64,000 nucleotides of DNA from Wallemia ichthyophaga EXF-994. Lineage: Eukaryota > Basidiomycota > Wallemiomycetes > Wallemiales > Wallemiaceae. Position numbers and translations under genes: made by a program. The notes below the pieces were generated by a model. It saw nothing but the letters and a program-made list of their open reading frames with translations, did not search any database and was not told the origin of the DNA. Positions 21,740 through 35,176 of the stretch are shown here, one piece after another. Location of the stretch: positions 372,001-436,000 of the forward strand of contig NW_008806278.1 in NCBI RefSeq assembly GCF_000400465.1, in the 5' to 3' direction. Position 1 is the first letter of the stretch; each line of letters opens with the position of its first letter.

Positions 21740-23302
21740 TTAGCTTGATTTACAAGCGAAAGGATGTGAGTAAGACCCACTAGCAAACCCCACCTTGATT
21801 GATTCAATGGCTATGTACATACCCAACGGTGTAATTACAGCAGCAAGGATTATAGTAAGAGCGGATAGTACCCCATGCCAACTTTCCCTGGACTTGCGGA
21901 CCACCCACCCGGTGAGCGATGACTGCCTCTCTTATTATCCCAAAGCCATATCACACCCGACAGTCCATACGTGAACCACATATTAGTAATGCTCGAGATG
22001 ATCGAAAGCAGTGACGAGAAGAAGGGAATCAGCTGTGCAAGAACGAATGCGAGCATCCACGTAACAAACGCGAGCGCTGTCCAGATAGCCTGCGCTTTCC
22101 AATTATTACTTGTAAGCATTGGTTTCTCGCGGAAGAACTCTACTGTGGGTTTGTGCGTGTCAGTTTCAATGTCTCAGTATTTCAGCACCTACTCACACCA
22201 CAGCTGCTTAATGCCAACCAAAGCTGGCAAGACTCCAGCTACAATTATGGATACCATAGCTATCGCATAAGCCGCAATCTCAACTTTATATCTTGGGATT
22301 GAGAGGGCTGGGCTCTTGACTTTATTCTCTCCCACCAGCGCATACACGCCGATACCAACGGTGATATAGAACAATGTTGAAACTAACTGCACTACTCCAA
22401 GACTCTTCTTGAAGTCGTTGGGGTTCTTCATCTCGGAGCAGAAACTGAATATGGCTGCATGTCCCCCATACCTAGAAGCGACGTGAGTGATGCATTACCC
22501 AAAAATGAGATATTCACGCAAATAATATATTTGTAAATGAGTTTATCACACCTATGAGGCCTGGATTTGCAGCAGCTTTGTATGTCACACTACCGCTCGC
22601 ATCTTTCCACTGATCTCTATCGACACCGCACGCGATGATAGTGATGAGACATGCCGTGACAATCGAGCCACAAGAGACGAAAGACGCATATGATGTATGT
22701 TGAAACTTGCGAGGAATGGTGAACTGTGTTCGTATAAGACTGAGCATCTCTAAATAAACATTCTCCCACTCACTACGAAGCCAAGAAGCGCCATACAGAA
22801 GCCTAGTAGCACAGAGCAGCGCGCATTATGGCTCATCTCTACAAAAGCAGTTCCGCCACTATTTACATACGACGCGGCGATGAAGACAGTGTTGACCATT
22901 ATACCGACAAACAGCACCCATTTAAATATGGGCCCTCCGACAACTTGGCCGGCGTCTGCAAAAGACATGACTGCTGGATGGTTCACTTTGAAGTCTATCA
23001 ATATATATTCAGTCACCCAAGCCAGATAAGCAAGTCCAATGGTGGCGACTATCGTCGGCGCTATGCCTATCTGACTGGCAATATTGGGGAACGATAACAC
23101 TCCAAGCGCGAGTGTCTCAGCTAAGAGGAGCGCCGCTAGCATGATCTGTGAGAGGGTGTCTCGCAACTGAACTCCTCTCACCTCCTTGACACCATCCCAT
23201 TGTCCTATACTCTAAGTAGTCTTTGTTGCCTTTATTTTTTTCGAAAGCATCCACCTCTTCAACGCTCGTCTCGAAACCTTTTTTTTTCAATATCACTTTC
23301 AT
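21740..23302 (-). pseudogene. AAAP-family amino-acid transporter, copy A, with a -1 frameshift near the C-terminus
   Basis: Exons 23302-23182, 23135-22774, 22723-22518, 22471-22197, 22142-21740. An intact version would have ~455 residues and about 11 membrane segments, like copy B at 24072-25600 and other Aa_trans (PF01490) vacuolar or plasma-membrane transporters. Relative to copy B, one base is missing near 21897-21900 (copy B reads W-F-S here). The frame then hits TAA at 21850, losing the last membrane helix; in the shifted frame the sequence still matches copy B to SYSHPFACKS and TAA at 21740. So either recent inactivation, or an assembly error. All introns before the shift keep good splice sites. 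Confidence 0.8.
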
Positions 23303-23601
23303 GGCTAGCTTTCTTTACTGTTGACATTTTTTGAACGTCCGAAGTTCAATTACCGGTAAATGTATTTCCTCTATCAGCTAATTATACCTTATCGACAGGC
23401 ACCGATCACTGATTGTCGCCCATCGACTATAGTAAGACTGATAGGCGAAATCGTGTATGTAATCAAGATATAAAGGTTTTTGATGACTCTTTAGTTACTA
23501 TCTTTCTGCAAAATTTTTTTACGTATCTGTATGAGATAAGGTATGAAAATTTAGACACGTTGGCAGGATGCGCTGTTTGACTAGTTACGAGGAACAGGCA
23601 A

Positions 23602-23790
23602 GTGAAATCAACTCAATCAGTCTCATCATTATTTTCAACCTCCACAGGACTCTCAAAGTCGCGTAGACATACATTCTCCGGTCCACTCGCCATTGAGTTG
23701 AGTCATCCTATACTAAAACCAAGTCTAGATGATCCAATAAATAAAAACAATTACCAAGACACTACCAGCCCACATCGGAATATGAGCGGG
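23602..23790 (+). pseudogene. fragment of a copy-A C2H2 zinc-finger gene
   Basis: Aligns to 26981-27175 in the intact gene: both encode KSRRHTFSGPL, then a Leu/Asn-or-Ser-His-Pro-Ile block, a Pro-Ser-(Leu/Ile) block and an INK/INQ-Asn segment, with Ser-rich sequence before. No zinc fingers follow and no start lies upstream, so it is a relic. It lies in the same order and orientation relative to transporter copy A as the intact gene does to copy B. Confidence 0.75.
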
Positions 23791-23823
23791 AGGCTAATTA
23801 TTCACCATCAAACTATTTCTGCA

Positions 23824-23945
23824 CGTCAGGTTAAGGGAGGGCTATAAAGTCCCAGTTGCCAGCCTTCCACATTGTACTGCTACCGCCGTTAAAGAGAAAA
23901 CTGAGACCTTTAGTTCTAACAAAGCCCCGTCTATGTACCAACACT
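23824..23945 (-). pseudogene. fragment of a copy-A GH18 chitinase gene
   Basis: Nucleotide similarity to 29168-29285 in exon 2 of the intact chitinase: shared CGTCAGG, AGGGAGGGCT and AGTTGCCAGC blocks, then weaker similarity through the region corresponding to the GGGSWEAGNYDY segment. About 120 nt survive; stops interrupt the frame. Follows the zinc-finger fragment as in the intact copy. Confidence 0.65.
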
Positions 23946-24071
23946 TTCAATTGATGAGCGTGAAAAATTATATTCCTTAATTATACAAACCTTTAAACAT
24001 TGCGTAAAATAAACATTAGAAAACATTAAACCCTAGAAAATGAAAGCAACTCAAGCAATAGTGCACCCAGC

Positions 24072-25600
24072 TCAGTCAGATTTACACGCGAACGGATGTG
24101 AATACGCACCAGTGCTATAGCCATCTTTGATAGATTCGATAGCACTGTACATACCCAGCGGAGTGATGACAGAAGACATAATAATGATAAACACCGAAAA
24201 CGCGAACATGAGCGTCTTCTGTCTGTTGCTGAACCATCCTTCTGGTGATCTGTTACTGCCTTTCCTATTGTCATAGAGCCACATGATACCAGAAATGCCA
24301 TAAGTGAACCACACCGTCAGCACGCTTGAGATGATAGACAGCAGCGAGGAAAAAAATGGGATTAGTTGGGCGAGGAAGAAACCAATCATCCAGGTAGTGA
24401 AGGCCAGCGCAATCCACGTTGTGTATGTCTTCCAGTCGTTTGAGGTCAGCATCTTTTTGCCTCTGAATGCTTCAACTATGAAGCGAGTCAGGAGAATCAA
24501 CAAATATAAAACACATCTACCCCAGATTTGTTTCATTCCGTTCAGGGCTGGTATGACACCGCTTATTGTGATAGAGACAAGCGCAATCGCATAAGCTGCT
24601 GTTTCCAATTTGTAGCCTGGGATTGACAGGGCTGGGCTCTTGACGTTCTCCTCTCCAACGAGCATGTACACACCGACACCGATAGTAATATAGAAGGAGG
24701 TTGAAACAACTTGCACCATTGCCAAGCTTTTTTTGAAGTCGTTCGGTTTTTTCATCTCTGCCGCGTGTTAACATCTGCCAAAATTTGCGTTGGTGGAGAG
24801 AGTATTGCACCCACCTGAGACGAAGGCGAAAATCGCGGCATGACCCCCATAAGCGAAGATCATGTTCGTAAGAGAGTTCACAACGCCAGCGACTCCAGGG
24901 TTGTTGGCAGCTCTCCACGTCGCATTGCTATACTCAGCCTGGTTCGCGCCGCATGCAATGATTGTAATGAGACAAGCCGTGATGATGGAGATGCACGAAA
25001 CGAACGAGGCCCAACTAGCGTGACTAAACTTCCGTGGAATAGTGCAAACGAATCCGAACAGTGCCATACAGAAGCAGAGCAAAACTGAACATCTGGCGTT
25101 ACGACTCATCTCAGTGAAAGCCGTGCCACCGCTGTTGACATGAGATGCTTGAATGAGGACTGACTTGAGCACTATTCCAATGAGCATCACCCACTTGAAG
25201 ATTGAACCACCAATTATTCGGCCCACATCCGCAAAGTTCATGACACTAGGATGATTTACTTTGAAGTCTACTAGAATATAACCAGTAATCCAGGCTAAAA
25301 AGGCAAGGATGATTGTAGCGACAATTGTAGGTGCTACGCCAATTTGCGCTGCCAAATTAGGGAAGGACAAAACACCCAACGCGAGAGTTTCAGCAAGGAG
25401 AAGACCGCCAGCCTGTCTAATGTTAGGAGGTGTTAAATTAGGGACATACCCACCTGGAACCAATTTAAAGTGCGGTATTCAACGTATCCTTCAGTCCCTT
25501 TCAGATGTTCAAATGCGTCCACTTCCTCGTCAACATCGCGGATGTTTACTGGTCTATGGACGGCGCTTTTTTCTGAATCAACTGATGCTTTGTCTTTCAT
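24072..25600 (-). CDS. AAAP-family amino-acid transporter, copy B
   Basis: Exons 25600-25454, 25412-24815, 24757-24521, 24475-24072; 461 residues. Hydrophilic N-terminus (~50 residues) then about 11 membrane helices, beginning LLLAETLALGVLSFP, the Aa_trans (PF01490) signature also found in yeast Avt-type vacuolar transporters and filamentous-fungal neutral amino-acid permeases. NARCSVLL, TIPRKFSHA and NDFKKSL are shared with copy A. The 45-nt third intron is a multiple of three and open, so retention would add 15 residues. Substrate unknown. The upstream region has GATA sites including an inverted repeat, which suggests nitrogen control (inference). Confidence 0.88.
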
Positions 25601-26656
25601 TTTGTGAGTCTTTGGTGTTAATGAAAAAGGGGCAATTAGCTGGATTTATGGGAATTGGACGGGTGCCTGAGACAGATAAGTGCTTATCTAGTGTGGAGAA
25701 ATCGCTGGATAAAGCAAGAAAAATTTCCGAGAAATGTTATGCCAGTGTTAAAACTGGCCTTTCTGTCATATGCTGTTGTATTTGGCTGTAAGCTCATCTT
25801 ATAATCCAAGCCTAATGTCTTATCTGCAAGTCCAAGCGACGCTAAGATAAGGTGTAGTTTTGATTTGTGGTACTTGTAGAATTGCTGATATGTGACACTC
25901 ATCTTCGTGAGCCAAAAAACGGTTGAAGTAAAAACATTTTGAAAGACAGTCTTGTGCAATTCGTATGTCCAACTCTTCATAGTCTTCAAATAGCGTTTTC
26001 AACTATCCCAAACAAAATTGTGAAGAATAAATAAGAGAAAAGGGGTAGAAGCTCTTAATTACTAGTCAAGTGCCTCAAGGTGTAGAAGTGAAAGTTTTCT
26101 CTAAGGTACACGCGCTTTCAAACACTTGGGAAAAGCCCTGCCAACTCCAAAACCATTGGCTGTACTTAAAGCCCAGTTGCTGTCAATGGATAATGTAGTT
26201 TCTTCGCAACGAATTACGTAAGCCTGTGGAAAGCGAGAAGCGTGTTAAGGCCAGGTTCTAAGACGAAGAGATCAGAGTGGGAGAACGCTACTTTGTGAGT
26301 ATTACATAAGGCGTATGATGTTATTCACAGATATATGATGTTAAACCGAAGAATGATGTTATTTTCGGATAGGGTAAAGTGATCAGGTTTAATACAATAT
26401 AACGCTGGAACTAGGTGAGCCTCGAAAAACAACTTTTATTGTAATATCACCCACTTGATCGCCACCGACACAGTGAATTGCGTAATGGGCATGATGTCAT
26501 AACACAAGACGTGTAAAATTTACGATAAAAGTTACAGTAAAAGCCTTTATAAGCATAAAGTGAGCAATATTGAATAGAATGAAGCTTAAAAAGAAAAATA
26601 TCTATTTTACCGAACTTTCGGATTAGTTGTGGAGCTTGTATAATTTTCCAAGGGCA
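25601..26656. other. 1.06-kb intergenic region between transporter B and the zinc-finger gene
   Basis: No coding frame that looks real on either strand. Near the transporter it holds four GATA-type motifs. Around 26308-26365 the word ATGATGTTA occurs three times within ~55 nt. The corresponding gap in segment A is only ~300 nt, so this is either expansion here or deletion there. No tRNA or other RNA gene was recognised. Confidence 0.5.
25674..25689. promoter_or_regulatory. inverted GATA sites AGATAAG-TG-CTTATCT
   Basis: Perfect 7-bp inverted repeat with a 2-nt spacer, 74-89 nt upstream of the transporter B ATG. Two more AGATAAG-type sites follow at 25819-25825 (minus) and 25845-25851 (plus). 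HGATAR is the recognition site of AreA/Nit2-type nitrogen regulators; regulation here is inferred from the motif and the transporter function. Confidence 0.5.
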
Positions 26657-28691
26657 ATGATGATCGTTAAGAACAACCAAGTGATCGACGAGGAAAAAAT
26701 GGAGGGTGGTAAGTGGATTCAGCTAAGTGCGCGTATATAAGTTTAACTAGAATTCCCAATAGCCACGTCGACTTCGACTTCAAATTCAGCAATTTCATTT
26801 GATATATCCGGGGGGAATACAGAATCTAATGAAGCAAGTAATTATACAAGTGGTGGTAGTGGGGAGTATCAGGATATTCCTAAAAGGCTTTCAGTCAACC
26901 GCCAAAGATCCTCATCGTTGAATAAGCTCGATCCATTGAAATTTGGATTGAATCACGTGAATTTTATTCAAAATAACGATTCAGAAGTTAAGTCACCCGG
27001 ATCCGTTGCTTCATCTTCTTCTGCCTCTACAGAATCTACAAAGTCGCGTAGACATACCTTCTCTGGTCCACTCGTGATTAACTTGAATCACCCTATAGTA
27101 CAACCAAGTATAAGTAATCTAATAAATCAAGACAATCACCAGCACACTTCTCCCTCTCAATACCAATTTGATAAAGTCTTACCCGCAGAACCATTACCTC
27201 AAATGCCTGCACCTTTACCTACACCAACTTATAGAAAATATCATAAGCCACATGGACAAAGCTCTGAGCACCCACCAGAACTTATCCCTTTCTCTTCTTC
27301 ATTGCAGTTACCTTCTTTGCACAATTGGTCTCTTGATAGCTCTGCTTTACCCCGCAAAATGACTACGAATAAGCGCAAATTGGGTAATGACGTTGATAAT
27401 CACCACTCGAGTACAACTAGTCAAGCCATTGCTGCTTCTCAACAAGACGATGAGTACGCAAATTCCCAAGTGCGCAAGTTGGATAATGAGCCTGACTTGA
27501 ATCAAGCAAGCGGTAGTGCAAATGCAAGTGCAAATCCAAACGTAAACGCAACTGCCTCAACTTCCAATACAACTCATCAGCTAACTCCGACCCACTCAAC
27601 CACTTCAACTGCTTCAACTTCGAAAGGAAAAATCTACACGTGTGAATACTGTTATAAGACATTCAACAGACCTTCTTCATTGAAGGTGAGTCGGACTTAT
27701 TAAAAGCGAGGGAGCTCCCACTCACACGATATAGATACACACCTACTCACACACAGGTGAACGTCCGTTCGTCTGCCAAGTCACTGGCTGTAACAGGTCA
27801 TTTTCAGTGGCATCCAATTTGAAGCGACACGCCAAAGTGCACAACAACTCGTCCCATGGGAGTGAGCAACAAGAGCAACACGAGCAACCTGAACAGCAAG
27901 AGCTACCCCAGCAATACACTCAAAACAACGTGTCCCAGCAACACACTAACAAGATTACAAATAAGATTACAAATGTTGACTCACCCACACTAACCAAAGA
28001 ACCTTCTCCTATGGATCTCACACTGTCACAGGTGGATAAGCAAGCCAGCGGCTTACACAGCGGTAGTAGCGGAGAAAGTAGTGGTGACAGCAAGCATAAT
28101 TCAGGCGGGGCTGGAGAATATGCAGATATGGAAGATGACAGTAGTAGTGGGAATGAGAAGAAGAGGGAGAATGAGGATGATAGCGTTACGCTAGCCCAGG
28201 ATGTTAATAGTCGCAAGAACAGTCGGCACAATGCCCAGGTTGTAAATGGTACAGGTGATTGGCAAGGTGCACATGGTGCTCATGATGCGCATCAATCATA
28301 TGGTGCACCGCCCAGTCTTGAACGTACGAGTCAGGTGATCGACGGTAAATTGAAATCAACGATGCGCGTACCACAAACTCAAGCAGCTAACGACAAGAGA
28401 ATGATAAATGCTCTTAACAATGGTAGATCAATTTCTATCGATGGCAAATCATTGACTTTGCAATCTGCAAATCGAAGCATCAACAAGAATGGAACGATTG
28501 TTTCGAGCAAGTACCACAACGAGGATAGACAGGCGGCGCTGAAGGAGGAAGAGAAACTGAAGCAGAAGCAGAAACAGAGACAGGTTGACGATGAAGATGA
28601 CTACGATTCCTCGAATGAGATCTACTCATCACCCAATGAAGACGACGAGGATATGTGCAAACTTCCAATCAAGCAGAAAATACTCAATTGA
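26657..28691 (+). CDS. C2H2 zinc-finger transcription factor
   Basis: Exons 26657-26708, 26763-27685, 27735-28691; 643 residues. Two C2H2 fingers in tandem at about residues 312-362, CEYC-x12-HTYSH and CQVTGC-x12-HAKVH, joined by the canonical TGERPF linker; the intron at 27686-27734 falls inside finger 1. Long Ser/Thr/Asn/Gln-rich flanks and an acidic C-terminus with a Lys/Gln/Glu run (KLKQKQKQRQ) are typical of fungal regulators. Target genes unknown. A relic of a second copy lies at 23602-23790, carrying the KSRRHTFSGPL block, which suggests this N-terminal motif was part of the duplicated unit. Confidence 0.85.
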
Positions 28692-28880
28692 GATGGACTT
28701 GCGACTAGTTAAACTTGAGAATTATAATCATGGTTCAATAATATGCAACAGTATTAATTTATCGATATTCAACAAATCAACATCCAACTTCTCACTTAAC
28801 TCAAAGAAATTTGTATTACTTTATTTGTAATGTGCAATATAGTCAATGTACATTAAAGGCATTTTAATGCCACCCACACA

Positions 28881-30205
28881 TCAATTCAAACCGGAGCGGA
28901 TATTTTCGAAACGTGAGTGAGGGTATTCGAGATGATTGTTGATGCCATCGAGTCTACCAAAGTTGAGAGCGACGTTAACGACGATACTTCTGTTAGTTTG
29001 TTGATGGTCACCGCTTAGCTCCCAATACATACCACCGCCGAGGTTATTAGACTTGATGTATTCAGCCTTACGTAATGCGATATCGATATTATCGTAAGTG
29101 ACAAACTCTTTGGAGGATGTTGAGTACGAGTAGGAGGCCATTCTATCGCCATCAAAATATTCTTGCGCGTCAGGCTGAGGGAGGGCTTTGTAGTCGTAGT
29201 TGCCAGCTTCCCAGCTGCCGCCGCCTACGCCTTTGAAGGGGTGACCGAGGCCGTTAGTGCTAGCGAAGCTGCGACCATACAGCGGCATACCCTGGTGTGA
29301 AATGAGTGAGATGAGTGAGAGCGATCGAGAATAACTCCACTCACAACAACTAGCTTATCTCCAGCCACACCTCTACTTCTGTACCAATTGACTGCCGTTT
29401 CCACACTCATAGGCTGGCCACGGAGGTTGGATTGGTGTGCAGTGTGTGAATCCCAGCTACCGCTGAAATCATACGTCATCAGATTCCAGAAACTGAGATA
29501 CTTGTCCATTTCTCCAACGTATAGTATCTCATAAGTGGAGGCACCGCAAGGGGCAGCGATGGTGAGTTCGTATGGGTTGTTGTTAGGGTGAAGGGCATCT
29601 AATGCAGTACGCAACTCTCTCAGCAACTCCACATATCCCCAAGCTTGTTCGGCGTTACCCGGGTATTCATAGTCGATGTCGAGACCGTCGAGAGCGTAGT
29701 CCTGAAGGATCTGTATGGCTGATTGAACAAACGTCGAGCGCATTGAAGGGTCTACAACCATAGCATGGAAATTTGGTGAATATGTCCACCCCCCAATGCT
29801 CATAATCAGCTTGAGGTGGCGGTTGCGCTGTTTGAGGTGGTATATCTGCTTGAGGTTACCGTAAAGATTGCGGCCGCTATCGTCGTATGGGTCGCCGTTG
29901 CCTGGTTTCTGCTCGTCTGCCCAAGAGTCGCTGAGTTTGACTCTACCTGTAGCAGCGTCTACATCAGCGAATGCGTAGAGGAGGTGGGTGAGGTAGGCAG
30001 CGGGGATATTCTCCACTTGATAGTCACGACCGTAAATGCCCCAGTTTGTGAAGTAGCCGACGTTTCTGAATCCAGTAGACATTTCCACGTGTTTTATTGA
30101 AGGATTGCTGGAATACTTGAGCTTTATCGTGTGTATGCACGAGTAAATTAGCAGTGAAATGAAGAAAAACCCTACAGCTTTAATAGCCCTGAGAGCTTTG
30201 GTCAT
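28881..30205 (-). CDS. GH18 chitinase with N-terminal signal-anchor
   Basis: Exons 30205-29345 and 29291-28881; 423 residues. GH18 catalytic motif DGLDIDYE with Glu as proton donor, the SIGGW substrate-barrel motif, NLMTYDFSGSWD and GMPLYGRSF are all present, so it should hydrolyse chitin. The N-terminus (ALRAIKAVGFFFISLLIYSC) is a hydrophobic signal or anchor, suggesting secretion or wall association. An alternative internal start (MSTGFRNVGYF) would make a cytosolic enzyme. The start at 30205 lies only 23 nt from the divergent PITH gene. The intron at 29344-29292 has good sites. A relic of a second copy is at 23824-23945. Confidence 0.9.
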
Positions 30206-30228
30206 CTGCGTGGATAAGGGCAATTAAA

Positions 30229-30931
30229 ATGGGTGGTGTGTTTGTGGTGTTTGCTGGGGTTACACTAAAACCCTTACAGACAATCTCTACGAGTATATAT
30301 TCAAGTCTCAAGTCACTGGGCTAAATCTTACACCAGCCAGCACTGCCTCCGACGTCATCAAGGAGTACAACAACCGCAACACCCTCACACCCCACATAGA
30401 GACGCTTGTTGATGACCAGCTAATCGTATTTATCCCGTTTACTGTCTCAGTGAAACTAAAATCCATTCTGCTTGGAATCGATGGCGGTGAACAGCGGCCG
30501 AGTGCCGTGAAGATATACTCAAACACGCCCCACTGCCCCGATTTCGACCAGCTCGAAGGCAGTGTTTGCTTACAGGACATGTCCTTGGAGAGTACGCAGG
30601 AGGATGACATCGCCCGCCAACCCTCATTAACGAAAGAATACCCGCTACGGGTCGCACGCTTCACGAACGTCTACTCCATCGCTCTCTTCTTCCCCTCTTC
30701 CGTCGGCCGCGCGCGCAGCAGGCTGTACTACGTCGGCTTCAAAGGCGAAACACTTGCGCCGCACAAAGAGAACCAAGATAGGGTAAGTGCGGTATGGGAA
30801 TGCTGTTGAGCAGCTAGCTCACATTCGCTCAGATGCAAATAGCAGCGTCGAACGCCGGCGACACTCCCATCCAGCACCTCAAGCAGCAGGCGGGCGGGAA
30901 CGTGGCAACGACGAGCAACTACGCGGCGTGA
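30229..30931 (+). CDS. PITH-domain protein
   Basis: Exons 30229-30235, 30280-30782, 30833-30931; 202 residues. The first coding exon is 7 nt (ATGGGTG), then MGD|NLYEYIF. The body matches the PITH fold (KLKSILLGIDG, RPSAVKIYSN, RLYYVGFKGE), found in thioredoxin-like proteins that associate with the 26S proteasome. No thioredoxin domain precedes it, so this is a stand-alone PITH protein like human PITHD1. The last 13 nt overlap the 3' end of the convergent oxidoreductase gene. Confidence 0.85.
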
Positions 30932-32330
30932 AAAGGGCTTGATTTATTGTACAAGTAGAAAAAATAACTGAAAAGCAGCACCAACACACCTATCAACACA
31001 CTCACAGCACCCAGCACATCATGCCTGCCCCCAGCCAGCCGGTGCAAATGGAGCGTGTAGGCCAACGTCCGCACACTCCCACCTACGAAACCCAACGTGC
31101 GCACTCCGCACACGCTGTCCACCTCGTACGGTGTGAGGTCGACAGAGTGCTCGCTATTATTCACCATAGCACGCGCCACAGCGGGAAATACACACGCAGG
31201 CCGCCCCATACCGACCATATCGCAAAGCTGTTCACTCAGTAGGCGATCGATCGTAGTGCGTGAGCGGATACCTCCTGTGAGAATGAGACGGGGTGATTGG
31301 GTGATTGGGTGGTTAGCGTGGCTTGAGTGCACATGGTGTTCATCCGCACCATCCACACTCCTCCGAATCTTCCGCGCAAACTCCTCAAAGAAGACGCCTT
31401 GAGAACGGCTCAAGAAAGCGAGTGAGTCATAACTCCCACCGCTGATTTCGACAAAGTCAATGGCTACATCTGAGTTAACGATAGCCAAGTAATTCTCCAG
31501 CGCATCTTCCATCAACAAACCACTGCGCTGTTTATGGTTACTGTGATTGTTGTAATCACCCGCAGAGAGTTTGACACCGATGCAGAAAGTATCCCCACAC
31601 GCGCTACGCACAGCGCGAAGGATCTGCACGAGAATTGTGCACCGCACACCGTACGCGTCAGTGCGCCTATTAGTGCCCGGCGAAAGAAACTGCGCGAGGA
31701 GGTAGCCATGAGCAGCGTGTATCTGTACGCCATCAAATCCGCTGCGCTGGAGGAAGAGGGCAGCGTTGATGAATTGAGAAATAATTGCGTGTACTTCAAT
31801 CTCGCTCAGTGCACGACAAGGCGGGAAGAGAGGGCTGATGGTTTTACTTTGCCTGATGCTTTCGCTCCCACTCCCACTCCCACTCCCACTGGCCGAGACA
31901 TTGCGCGTCCACGGCGCTTTCGAGAAGGTCCATCGCGTCGATTGTGCACCGGGATGATTGAGCTGGCCAATGAGAGGAGTATGCGGGACTGCCTGGGCGA
32001 GCCTGCGCCACTTGTTCTCCTCGTATTTCCCATGCTTCTCTGATGCATGACTTTGCAGCGTCGCGTCGAATGGCAGGCCTATATGGCGGGAATCGACTTG
32101 TATATTGCCCGTTATTATCATTCCCCATCCACCTACATCCCACTGTTGATAGAGACGCACGAGCGCGGGTGTCGGCGCACTGCCTCCGAGCTTGCACAAC
32201 GACTCTTCTAGCGCTGACTGCTAGTGTGAGCACTTGGCTCTCTGTCCCTGCTTCCCTCTCTCACCTTGACAAGCCTATTCTGCAATGTAATCCCACAGCG
32301 TAGCTCTATCGGCGTGCCACACGACGTCAT
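30919..32330 (-). CDS. Old Yellow Enzyme-family NADH:flavin oxidoreductase with C-terminal membrane anchor
   Basis: Exons 32330-32265 and 32217-30919; 454 residues. Flavin-dependent TIM barrel: N-terminal LQNRLVKSALEE, QLNHPGAQS, FDGVQIHAAHGYLLAQFLSP, FVEISGGSYDS, LTGGIRSR and DMVGMGRP, the pattern of the bacterial-type (BaiH/2,4-dienoyl-reductase-like) OYE group in fungi. A C-terminal hydrophobic stretch (LGAVSVLIGVLVLLFSYFFY) suggests a tail anchor. A Gly-Ser run near residue 120 comes from an AGTGGG microsatellite. Physiological substrate unknown. Confidence 0.87.
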
Positions 32331-32519
32331 CGTTCACAACAAAGTTAAAACGCAAAACGCAAAGAGCAAAAATTTAAGGCTGGTAAAGTAAAAGCATTTA
32401 TTAAGAAGCGAGCGATATAAAAAAGTCTTGATAAAAATGCTAGCAGCTAAGTGTTCTCGGTTATAGAAATAGATGCAAATTTTTGATATATGCTATTAAA
32501 GTATGCCAACACCACAACC

Positions 32520-34688
<2,169 letters not shown>

Positions 34689-35176
34689 TTCAGATGTTTA
34701 TGGTTTTGGTTCAAGGAGCGAGTCGCGAAGATTCGTTTGATAGGTGCAATATTCAACATAGCCGCGTTCATCCAATAAAGCACAGCCATAAATTGAATTA
34801 AAAATTAAATTATTTAATAGCATTTTAATCGATTTTAAAATCTTTTATATTGCCAACTCAGCATTCCATTCCTCGTTCTGCACGCACGCGAATATGTCAA
34901 AGCGTTGACAAGGTACGCGTCAATTTTCATGCTGTGGTGGAGGTGGGGAGTGATATGTGGCTGTGTCGTTGGGAGTGTTGCTGACGCGCTTGTTTGTGTG
35001 TCTGTGCCTGTGTTGTGTCTCTCCGTCTCTGACGCGTACCTCATACCTTATTCGGATTCTTTCGTAAATCTTGAGACATCTGATATTAATAGTCGACGCA
35101 CTGTTCTTTATGTAATTGATATTCATAAACTATTGTACACTCCTTTACTTGTAATATTTTTTGTATTCCCTCAAGT
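34689..35176. other. intergenic gap, no gene seen
   Basis: 488 nt between the GFA1 start and the RKI1 stop. AT-rich near GFA1; short frames exist on both strands but none has a start, domain or codon pattern to support it. Presumably GFA1 promoter and RKI1 3' UTR. Confidence 0.5.

Larger units (their letters stand above)
23303..24071. other. degraded part of duplicated segment A
   Basis: No intact gene. Contains the copy-A transporter promoter with several GATA motifs (TGATAG-type at 23371-23376 and 23439-23444, CGATAA at 23389-23394 on the other strand, AGATAAG at 23534-23540), a zinc-finger gene fragment and a chitinase gene fragment, listed separately. Confidence 0.6.

Noticed and set aside
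25601-26656. Possible tRNA or other RNA gene, or a mobile element, in the long intergenic region
   Set aside because: No B-box-like GTTCRANNC with matching stems, no terminal repeats and no transposase-like frame were recognised by eye.
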